From assembly GCA_041753515.1 (NCBI GenBank), contig JBGSUE010000045.1:12628-76627 (forward strand): a stretch of 64,000 bases of DNA. Direction: 5' to 3'. Origin of the DNA: JBGSUE01 sp041753515. GTDB taxonomy: Bacteria; Patescibacteriota; Microgenomatia; UBA10105; UBA927. A model generated the notes under the pieces. That model made no database searches and was not told the DNA's origin. It saw nothing but the letters and a program-made list of their open reading frames with translations. This document shows positions 57,006 through 64,000 of the stretch, piece after piece; the first letter of the stretch is position 1; every line of letters begins with the position of its first letter. The position numbers and the translations under genes were made by a program.

Positions 57006-59507
57006 TTATGAAGACATAAGTTTTGCTCGAAGTTTATCCGCTATCTCTTTAGCATGTTGAGTTTGTGACCAGTATGATGGATCAGAAATACTCCCGCTTT
57101 CACTTTTATATGCACCTTTTTTCGCATACTCGTCGCATAAATTTAAGCAATATTCAATTACTGATCTACTATTTGATTCTAAACCAAGACCAGAAAGTTG
57201 ATTTAAATACGCATAATGAACTTTCCGATTTCTATCAGGTTTTTCAATATTTCCAACGGCTTTTGACAAAGTTTCAAATGAATTATTATTCTCAATTACG
57301 TTAATGAGTATTTCTGTTGAATATGTACTAGCGGTTCTTGTTATAGCAATATAATTTTGAGATAAAACACTTCCCGCATCTGATTTATATGCTCCTCGCT
57401 GACCATAATCACCCAAAGCATTGGCTATCTCAAGGAGTTCATCTGCATTTGATGTCGTTTCTGCTAATCCTTTAAGCTGGTCGATATACAATGCGTGAAT
57501 ATCACGACTTGTATCTGGAGCAGCGATATTTCCTATCACGCTTTGCATTTGTTTTATTTTTTGGAAAATAGCAGAGGTTTTACCTTTTTTTTCAGATTTA
57601 CTTTGAGGCGTTCCTAATAAATCATCTGATGCTGTTTTAAGATCTAAATGTATTACATTATATGGATCAAGTTGGGCAACTTCTTCTGCCCGCATATAAG
57701 CTTTGGGGTTTACTTTTTCCGGCTGACTGATATTGCGGGTCCAGTCAGTGAATGTTTTTTCATCAAGTCCTTTAATATTAAAATCACTAGCCTGTTTATC
57801 TCCCAGAAAATTTTTCAGTGTCAAAATACGGGTCAGATAATACCGGTCATCATCGGAAAAATTTTCATTGTTGATAAAACCGGTCAGCTGATTATTCAAG
57901 TATGTCACCAGAGGCACACCTTTGGCTTTTTCCACTGCATACCCCTCAAGCATCTTCTGGGCAATACCCGGATCAATCACTGCTTTTTCCAAGCTTGCTG
58001 CTTTACCAGTGGTTGCCCCACCCCGCGCTGCAAGAATGTCGTTAGGACCGCTACCGGTTTGCACTGTTTTTCCTTCATACGCCTGCTGAATCCACTCTAC
58101 CGCATCAGTAAAATTGACCAGCGTCCCCTCAACATCGCCCCGCTGTATCGACAAACCGCCTCGTGAATCAATCTGTGATGCAATGAGTACATCATATAAT
58201 TCTTCTTTTGGCATGAACTCAAGCTTCACCGGACTAAAAACACGGATGATTGCTGGATCAAGATCAACACGCGTCTTGTATTTTTCGCTTTTAACATTGG
58301 CCGTTGCCCCGAATGCCCAATCAGGACCGGCAGTATAGGTCTGATCGCCATCCATTTGGATTGTCAGGGTATCACCGGGCTGCACGTTGAGATGGGTTTT
58401 GACTCCCATGACAATTTCATTTTTTGAATTGTCAATTTCATCCCAGAGAAACGGACAGCCTCGCCCCCCTCGAGCCTCAAATGATTTCGTGAGTTTACCT
58501 CCCTTAAATACATCCCCTCTCTGCCCGTCAGCCGCTATCCCGATGCCGGTTCGTCCATACACCTCGTACATGGTCATATCGGGCCTTCCGGTTACGTATT
58601 CACCTTTCGTCCCGAAAAGTGATCTGGCAGTGTGGAACCACAATTCTGTTTTTCCCGTTCCTGACGGTCCGGTCATAAGCACTTTGTTTCCATTGGCAAT
58701 CAGTTTCCGTATCTGATCCATTTTCCTGACGCGTGATGGCATCTCGGCAAATCGGTCTGTACGCAGCTGTCGCTGGATTTCTTTAAGCTTCGCAATTCTG
58801 TATCCATTTGAAATTTCCGGGTTTTCCAAAAGTGTGGCTTTTCTTGTGTCTATTGACTGTTGCAGAACTTGGTTTGAAGCAATCAGGTCACGCTCGACTG
58901 AGGTAAGATTTCTTTTTTGAGTTTTGGCTTGCAGGGCAAGTTTATCTTCGGAAATAGTTATACTTCTTTGTAACCGATCCAACTTTTTGAGTTCTGATAC
59001 CGACTGGGCAATCTGCATCCCTTTTTCATATCCGTGTTGATAAGTATCAAAGACTTCTTTATCCGAAAGAAGGGCATCAAGACGAGTATCGATTTCATCT
59101 GACCGCTGCGACACAAGACTGTCTGCCATTTCATGCTGGTCTACATGCGTATAAAGATCCAGAACCTTATCCACACTTCCCTCTGCAACAAAACGCTGTA
59201 AATCACCAGCTGACAATGAAGGGTTTGCACTTTCTGCAGCTTGATTCTTTTTATTCTTTTGCGCGGCAATCTTCAGATCCTGCTTTTCAATGAGAAGGTC
59301 ATACGCCTCCCGGGCTAAATCTTGAGGAGGAGCATTGGGATCATTCAGCGTTACACCCGCATCTTTGGCAAGTTTTTGATATGCATTAAACTCTCCGGTC
59401 AGTACCGGACCGCGTGGCGTTGGTTTTACAACATTCTTAGTTCTGGAACGTATATGACCTTCTGCCAAACTTATAGCTGTTTTAAGTGGTCGTGCTGGTT
59501 CAGTCAT
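57006..59507 (-). CDS. MoxR-like AAA+ ATPase
   Basis: An 833-residue protein. The central AAA_5 module has Walker A MTGPSGTGKTELW (about residues 276-288), Walker B-like FLWDEIDNS and sensor region AFGATANV. A 270-residue helical N-terminal part and a 300-residue C-terminal part with two repeats (GAYKSDAGSVLSQNYI; GAYKSESGSISDPSYW) flank it. MoxR ATPases with VWA partners act as chaperones in complex assembly. It starts 4 bases after the VWA gene with GAGGAG as ribosome site. Confidence 0.9.
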   Translation of the reverse strand: MTEPARPLKTAISLAEGHIRSRTKNVVKPTPRGPVLTGEFNAYQKLAKDAGVTLNDPNAPPQDLAREAYDLLIEKQDLKIAAQKNKKNQAAESANPSLSAGDLQRFVAEGSVDKVLDLYTHVDQHEMADSLVSQRSDEIDTRLDALLSDKEVFDTYQHGYEKGMQIAQSVSELKKLDRLQRSITISEDKLALQAKTQKRNLTSVERDLIASNQVLQQSIDTRKATLLENPEISNGYRIAKLKEIQRQLRTDRFAEMPSRVRKMDQIRKLIANGNKVLMTGPSGTGKTELWFHTARSLFGTKGEYVTGRPDMTMYEVYGRTGIGIAADGQRGDVFKGGKLTKSFEARGGRGCPFLWDEIDNSKNEIVMGVKTHLNVQPGDTLTIQMDGDQTYTAGPDWAFGATANVKSEKYKTRVDLDPAIIRVFSPVKLEFMPKEELYDVLIASQIDSRGGLSIQRGDVEGTLVNFTDAVEWIQQAYEGKTVQTGSGPNDILAARGGATTGKAASLEKAVIDPGIAQKMLEGYAVEKAKGVPLVTYLNNQLTGFINNENFSDDDRYYLTRILTLKNFLGDKQASDFNIKGLDEKTFTDWTRNISQPEKVNPKAYMRAEEVAQLDPYNVIHLDLKTASDDLLGTPQSKSEKKGKTSAIFQKIKQMQSVIGNIAAPDTSRDIHALYIDQLKGLAETTSNADELLEIANALGDYGQRGAYKSDAGSVLSQNYIAITRTASTYSTEILINVIENNNSFETLSKAVGNIEKPDRNRKVHYAYLNQLSGLGLESNSRSVIEYCLNLCDEYAKKGAYKSESGSISDPSYWSQTQHAKEIADKLRAKLMSS

Positions 59508-59511
59508 GCAA

Positions 59512-61329
59512 TCACTCCTCTCTTATCATACCCAATATTGTATCAAACTGCGATGGTCGAAAACTCAATGCAGCAAACTGTTCTGCAAGAACCTGCTGGA
59601 TCACTTTGGGAAGCTGTGAAATATCCTCGCAGAGTTTTGCATCGGGCGCATACGTTACCGTAATATTTTTCGCATCTCCCGTCATACCGATTCCGACAAC
59701 TGTAGCACCAAGGCGTCGAAGTGATGACAATCGTTTTTGAACTTCCGCTGCGTTATCGCTGTCACCGTCAGACAATACAAGTATGATTTCCTTGAGTTTG
59801 TTCTCTGAAACTTTTGCAGCATACAGCGGATCCTTTCCCATCTCAGCCGTAATTTCATCTTCAATGATTTTCAGTGCCTCAAAATCGGTGGTAGTACCTG
59901 CAGATTCCGATAAAGCCTTAAATACTCCAATGCGTTCCTTTTCTGATAGCTCACTGGATAGGGGCTTGACAACTTTGGTAACATCCTTATTGCCGAATGT
60001 AACCACTTCGCTCTGGATATCAAGATCTACTGAAAAGGAACTTCTGTTTTTTTCAACCAATTCAGAAAACTCAGACAACGATTCAAGGACCAGCTGACCC
60101 ACCTGCCTTTGGACCTGAAGCTTATTACCCTTCATACTGATACTTTTGTCACACACCAACCTAATCCGAAAATTTCCCGGGATATTTTCGATAATCTCAT
60201 TACCCTCAAAATCAAGCATAACAAGCGGATTTTCCCTCCCAGCTTCTATATCCAGTACAGCCTGCGATATCAAGCCAGGTTCAATCATTACCCCTTCATC
60301 CGCAATTTTGGTTAATGCACGGACCGGTTTACTGCGCTCTTCAACAATGGTACTGAATATATCACGAAGCGGTGCAACATATGGCTCTATTATTTGAAAT
60401 TCTGCATGATAATCGGCGATATCCTGTTGGGATACTCCATGTTCTTTTTCGTACCCCTTCGCAAACTTACTGCTATCCGATTCAGCTGATTTTTTTCTCT
60501 CTGTAACTTTTTCTTCAATTTCTTTAGCCGCCACTGGTTTTGGATTGCCGTTCTTATACTCATCGTAAAATTTATCAAATGCGTGGGGATTCTGACCATT
60601 GTTCTGTAGATCTTCCTGATAAAATTCGTAGAAAACCGGATCAATATACTTTTCAATAAGCTGAAACCGTACAGCAGGATTAATATTCGGGTTACTAATC
60701 AGTGCGATAAAATCCCTACGTTGCCCACTGTTGCCGGCAACCTGACGCAGGCTATCAATTGCACTTCGGACTTTCGGGTCAACATTACAAGAAACGTCCG
60801 GAAGCATGGCTTCACGTAATAGCGCATAGGAGAGCTGGAGGTGGAGCGGATGCTTCGTGTAATCTGTTTGGGGAAACAGTTTTGTTTGATACAATGTTCG
60901 TACATCAGCCTCAAGTGCCGGAAAATGCGACAACACTCTCTTGTTATCCTTGATATCCCACAGGCAATTATCCAAAATTTGGTAGCCTTCGCTTGCGTCT
61001 GTTTTCTTTTTTACACCATCCCATACTTCCTGGCCTCCTTTTTGCCCCAACAGTTCGTAGAGTTCCCGCATATGTTCAACCTCATGAGTACTTGCGAATA
61101 GTGCCTGCTGTGGCGTGTAATCTTTATTAGTAAAAAACGTGGGGTCATACGTAGCTTCACCGGTTTGAGGATTAATTGCCCATTTATCACCCTGGGTAAA
61201 TGTGAATCCGGTGCTTTTCGCATAGTCCGAAAGAAGCTGGCTGTTTCTAGCAAAAAAATCTTCAGCCTCTTTGGAGCTCGTTTTTATATCTTTTTTGGCG
61301 ACAGCTTTGGGTAGTTGTGGTTCAGGCAT
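59512..61329 (-). CDS. VWA-domain protein with N-terminal HExxH motif
   Basis: A 605-residue partner of the MoxR ATPase. The C-terminal VWA domain (from about residue 385) has the MIDAS site CDKSISMKG (DxSxS) and VLSDGDSDN. The N-terminal part has FASTHEVEHMREL with HEVEH at residues 82-86, a possible zinc-protease site unusual for VWA proteins. MoxR/VWA pairs such as RavA-ViaA remodel target complexes; the target here is unknown. Confidence 0.88.
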   Translation of the reverse strand: MPEPQLPKAVAKKDIKTSSKEAEDFFARNSQLLSDYAKSTGFTFTQGDKWAINPQTGEATYDPTFFTNKDYTPQQALFASTHEVEHMRELYELLGQKGGQEVWDGVKKKTDASEGYQILDNCLWDIKDNKRVLSHFPALEADVRTLYQTKLFPQTDYTKHPLHLQLSYALLREAMLPDVSCNVDPKVRSAIDSLRQVAGNSGQRRDFIALISNPNINPAVRFQLIEKYIDPVFYEFYQEDLQNNGQNPHAFDKFYDEYKNGNPKPVAAKEIEEKVTERKKSAESDSSKFAKGYEKEHGVSQQDIADYHAEFQIIEPYVAPLRDIFSTIVEERSKPVRALTKIADEGVMIEPGLISQAVLDIEAGRENPLVMLDFEGNEIIENIPGNFRIRLVCDKSISMKGNKLQVQRQVGQLVLESLSEFSELVEKNRSSFSVDLDIQSEVVTFGNKDVTKVVKPLSSELSEKERIGVFKALSESAGTTTDFEALKIIEDEITAEMGKDPLYAAKVSENKLKEIILVLSDGDSDNAAEVQKRLSSLRRLGATVVGIGMTGDAKNITVTYAPDAKLCEDISQLPKVIQQVLAEQFAALSFRPSQFDTILGMIREE

Positions 61330-61497
61330 ACGTAAACTTCTATAATATTATCAGATTTTTAAATATTTAAGTATCGCATAGCATTGATTATTCGCACCCT
61401 AGAAGCTATACTTTTAACAATCATGTACCAATTCAGACTCAAAATGTATCTGAAAAATAATGTATTCGCTTCTTTATAATGCATATCTAATATTTTT

Positions 61498-61923
61498 ATG
61501 ATTGATAAACCATTTTCCGATTACCTGGCAAAACAGAGCGATATGTGGCAGATAGAGTGTCCGTGCGGTGAACGTGGATATATATTTGTGGGTAAAGGAC
61601 AAATGAATTGTTTTTCCAATTGTCGGACATGCGGTAAAAAGATATATCAAGTGACTTGTTCCAATCCGAAATGCAAAACCGGTTTTTCATACCCGGATAC
61701 AAATAAAGCGATAGATATCATAAAAAATATTTGGACCTGTGAGATGTGCCACACTGTTAATTCCGGTTTACCAACACTGAAAAACAGATATTTCCACAAG
61801 TCAGAAATTCCACTGGAAGTGTTTCAGGAAGAAGATAGCAGAGGAATTCTGCCCAGAAAAACCCTTTACCTTCTCCTTGCAGTAGCGGCAATCATGTATC
61901 TCGGGTATATTTTCTTGAAATAA
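61498..61923 (+). CDS. Zinc-ribbon protein with C-terminal membrane anchor
   Basis: A 141-residue protein. Four Cys pairs (CPCG, CRTCGK, CSNPKC, CEMCH) suggest two zinc ribbons, followed by a tail helix (TLYLLLAVAAIMYLGYIFL). Probably a cytoplasmic domain held at the membrane. TCTAAT ends 6 bases before the ATG; a better TATAAT at 61475-61480 gives a 17-base alternative. Function unknown. Confidence 0.75.
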   Translation: MIDKPFSDYLAKQSDMWQIECPCGERGYIFVGKGQMNCFSNCRTCGKKIYQVTCSNPKCKTGFSYPDTNKAIDIIKNIWTCEMCHTVNSGLPTLKNRYFHKSEIPLEVFQEEDSRGILPRKTLYLLLAVAAIMYLGYIFLK

Positions 61924-62053
61924 GACATCAGGAGAAATTAAGCAGGATTATCTGTATTTGTCAATTCCCCTTTATAAAATGTTAAAAACAACAACACCAC
62001 TCTGAAAAATTCTTTCATTTTTATCAAATAGAAAAATGATGAATATTACACAT

Positions 62054-62748
62054 TCAGTTTCCCGCCTCGGGTAAAAATGAGATATCCATGTAATACCTGG
62101 ACGGGTCGTTTGGATCTATCATCACCGGTACTTTATTGTTTTTTACATACGGCAGAGGATCAAACCACAGATCCTCGCTTTCAAATACGTATACTTTTTT
62201 GTCACCGGATCCTGCCACTGCGCCTGAAGCACAAACGGATTTTTTCCGTTTACTTTGATCGAACCCTCACCCTGGCCGATGACATAAGCATCAATCCTTT
62301 TTCCATGTATTTTTAAATCCGCGTAAATATTTTTCTTTTTCGTTTTGTTATATAAAATTCCCACACCGATAATCATGATGACAGAACCTATAAGCATTGG
62401 TATACCTGATTCGCCCCATAAATAAAAAAATGAATTGATTTTAGCAACATTCGGATCTTCAGGATTATAATACATCGTCACTTGTTGTCCGTGAGAAAAT
62501 GCTGGGGGGTTAGACCCGGCGGAAGAATAAAACGTAAATGTCTTATTACCTACAGAATATTCAATCGTCGGTGCAAATGTTCCGGTATCTTTTGGTCTCA
62601 ATTCGGTCACAATCCCTACCGTTGTGCCGGATAGTCTGACAAACTGATATGTTGCAATAAAAATCCACAATCCGACACTGAAAAAAATACATCCAAATAC
62701 TGTAAAAAACCATGGAAATACAGAAGTCAGCAGTTTGTTTTTTTTCAT
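62054..62748 (-). CDS. DUF3592 membrane protein with apparent -1 frameshift
   Basis: Frame 0 from 62748 encodes two membrane helices around a soluble DUF3592 domain (GIVTELRPKDTG, YSVGNKTFTFYSSAG) but ends at 62143 after 201 residues with a foreign tail. Shifting -1 at A AAA AAG (62200-62194) continues as KKVYVFESEDLWFDPLPYV ... DPNDPSRYYMDISFLPEAG to a TGA at 62054, the normal DUF3592 end. A ribosome-site-like AGGA lies 9 bases before the slip site and a 7-base-stem hairpin (62155-62176) follows. Programmed frameshift, real mutation or assembly error cannot be told apart here. Confidence 0.85.
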
Positions 62749-62837
62749 TTATTGTAATTATAAGACTTATTATTAATAGTATTCTGTTAAACTAACCAAA
62801 GTCAAGGTAACCATTCAGGAGTACCCAAAGGAACAAT

Positions 62838-62930
62838 GTCATTGCGAGGAGTCAGCGACGAAGCAATCCCGTTGGGGCATGCCAAAGCATAACGGGATCG
62901 CCACGCCGTAGGAACGGACTCGCGATGACA
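62838..62930. repeat. REP-like element D (GTCATTGCGAG ... CGCGATGACA)
   Basis: A 93-base element with the same ends as element C and an internal AACGGGAT region, between the DUF3592 gene and the Ig-like protein gene. Confidence 0.78.
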
Positions 62931-63003
62931 CTAACGAGTCTGTTTTGCTAACTCCTGAACGGCTACAAGTCAAGACAATGAAATATTGTGATATACTTGG
63001 GCT

Positions 63004-63717
63004 ATGTACCAGTCACGGCTCACGAGGTATCAGGAGAAAAAGTTCACCAAACGACTCATGTGGTCGCTGGTCGGAATCTTCGGGCTTGTTGCGTTCATCT
63101 GGTTTTTCGGATTCAAACTCCTGGTGGGACTGAGCGTATTTTTCGCCAACATCAAGGGTAATACCGGCACCGCACAGAACGAGACTGTCTATATCGCACC
63201 GCCGGTCCTCTACGATGCCCCTGTTGCCACGAACAGCGCGTCAATCAAGATATCCGGAACCGGAGAAAAAAACCTGACGGTAATCCTGTTCGTCAACGAC
63301 ACGGAGGTCAAAAAACTCACCATCCCCGAAGACAGCCAGTTTACCATAGAAAACGTGCCGTTTGAGGAAGGCGAAAACATCATCAAAGCACGTACGGTGG
63401 ATGATATGGGCAACAGAAGCGAACCATCAAACATTCTGACCGTGAGGATCAGCACGAAGAATCCCGAACTTACCATCACGGAACCCGGATCGGAAATAAC
63501 AACGGTTAACGGCGACAACAATACGTATACCATCAAGGGAACAACGGAACCGGACACGGCAATTACGATCAACGACAGGTTTGTCGTGGTGGATCCGGAC
63601 GGCGGATTTTCTTACACCTACCGGATGAATGAAGGCGATAATTCAATAATAATTATGGCTAAAAATCAAGCCGGAAACGTAACACGAAAAGAAATCACCA
63701 TCACGTATCATCCCTGA
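63004..63717 (+). CDS. Membrane-anchored protein with Ig-like domains
   Basis: A 237-residue protein: a transmembrane helix (about residues 18-42) and two beta-sandwich repeats of the bacterial Ig/glucodextranase-B-like kind (NVPFEEGENIIKARTVDDMG; YRMNEGDNSIIIMAKNQAGN). Probably displayed outside the membrane. TATACT (62992-62997) in an extended TGA context ends 6 bases before the ATG, so the transcript is leaderless. Confidence 0.85.
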   Translation: MYQSRLTRYQEKKFTKRLMWSLVGIFGLVAFIWFFGFKLLVGLSVFFANIKGNTGTAQNETVYIAPPVLYDAPVATNSASIKISGTGEKNLTVILFVNDTEVKKLTIPEDSQFTIENVPFEEGENIIKARTVDDMGNRSEPSNILTVRISTKNPELTITEPGSEITTVNGDNNTYTIKGTTEPDTAITINDRFVVVDPDGGFSYTYRMNEGDNSIIIMAKNQAGNVTRKEITITYHP

Positions 63718-64000
63718 CTAGGTTTTATTGAGATTCCATACAACATCATCAGCACTACCAGAATCCACGGATAGAAAAGGCTGTTATTGAACAGACTGTG
63801 TACAAGGACGGATACAAAGCTGACAGTGAAAAGTATTGAGCGTGAAGTCTTCAAGAGTTGAATAATCCAATTGAGAAATACGATACCACCCACTGCTCCT
63901 GACGTGGCAAGAACCACCATTAGACTGCTATCTATTCCGATTGATCCTGTCGCTTTGAGTGTATTGAATCCTATTCCCAAGACCGGATTTTCTGTAAATA
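63708..64000 (-). CDS. O-antigen ligase-like membrane protein (3' part)
   Basis: The last 97 codons of a gene entering from the right edge. FTENPVLGIGFNTLK matches the conserved loop of Wzy/WaaL-type O-antigen ligases (ENPxxGxGxxxF), followed by several membrane helices. It polymerises or transfers surface glycans. A TTG inside is not the real start. It overlaps the Ig-like gene by 10 bases, tail to tail. Confidence 0.7.
   Translation of the reverse strand, partial: FTENPVLGIGFNTLKATGSIGIDSSLMVVLATSGAVGGIVFLNWIIQLLKTSRSILFTVSFVSVLVHSLFNNSLFYPWILVVLMMLYGISIKPSQG

Noticed and set aside
1..64000. UGA recoding (Gly) as in Gracilibacteria/Absconditabacteria
   Set aside because: TGA ends many well-formed genes at the expected length (for example Fic, beta-CASP RNase, atpH, gatA), and no in-frame TGA is needed in conserved genes.

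Overview
The window reads as a chromosomal segment of a small-genome bacterium of the Candidate Phyla Radiation (Patescibacteria), most likely Microgenomates-like; this assignment is an inference. It rests on the gene set (ObgE without its C-terminal domain, GatCAB with AsnRS, MurT/GatD, SIMPL, DedA, DUF4153, LysM, PolX-PHP and many single-domain GIY-YIG proteins), on frequent 1-14 base gene overlaps, and on tRNA genes without an encoded CCA. TGA is used as an ordinary stop, so the code is standard, unlike Gracilibacteria or Absconditabacteria.

Layout. 1-617: the 5' part of a NodU/CmcH-type carbamoyltransferase with a coupled small membrane protein. 618-7882: Fic protein, a coiled-coil protein, phosphodiester glycosidase, DUF4153-like membrane protein, beta-CASP RNase, YgjP-like metallopeptidase and ObgE. 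7930-8556: two GIY-YIG genes interleaved with a broken tRNA-Lys-like 5' half and an intact tRNA-Lys. About 8557-20440: a more AT-rich integrated element. It starts with a large serine recombinase whose stop codon lies inside tRNA-Lys, and it also carries a tyrosine integrase, an XRE regulator, an Ldh-type oxidoreductase, a DUF4352 lipoprotein-like gene, a stand-alone RarA C-terminal-like protein, and a plus-strand block ending in an HNH nuclease.

20453-25428: DedA, SIMPL, RibD-like reductase, endonuclease III, ribosomal protein L19 and CTP synthase. 25438-41074 is almost entirely minus strand: gatC-gatA-asnS, then gatB-GGDEF-dnaE, then a complete F1Fo ATP synthase operon running into a CBS-domain gene and pyrG. 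41130-42810: three small plus-strand genes, two of them bracketed by inverted copies of an AACCGCACAA repeat, plus a strongly structured non-coding stretch. 42803-46019: HAD phosphatase and a gatD/murT pair split by a four-helix-bundle (S23-like) gene and invaded by purine-rich repeats. 46152-52090: ClpB and HtpX, both with CIRCE operators, GNAT, LemA and PolX. 52161-55871: tRNA-Asp, LysM protein, a second GIY-YIG/tRNA-Gly locus, DUF1801, SGNH hydrolase, SDR reductase and tRNA-Thr. 55872-61329: a zincin-like protein and a MoxR/VWA pair. 61498-64000: a zinc-ribbon membrane protein, a DUF3592 gene with an apparent -1 frameshift, an Ig-like surface protein and the end of an O-antigen-ligase-like gene.

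Two themes run through the window. First, monocistronic or first genes repeatedly have a TATAAT-like box ending about 6 bases before the start codon (implying leaderless mRNAs), while downstream operon genes have Shine-Dalgarno sites or overlap the gene before. This pattern fixed many of the starts given here. Second, short repeats (GTCATTGCGAG-type palindromes, purine-rich repeats, AACCGCACAA repeats, tRNA 5'-end fragments) have invaded genes and promoters. The best candidates for something undescribed are the GIY-YIG/tRNA units (7930-8556 and 52919-53701), the repeat-bracketed membrane-protein cassettes (41451-42810), and the dnaX-like frameshift signal in the DUF3592 gene.
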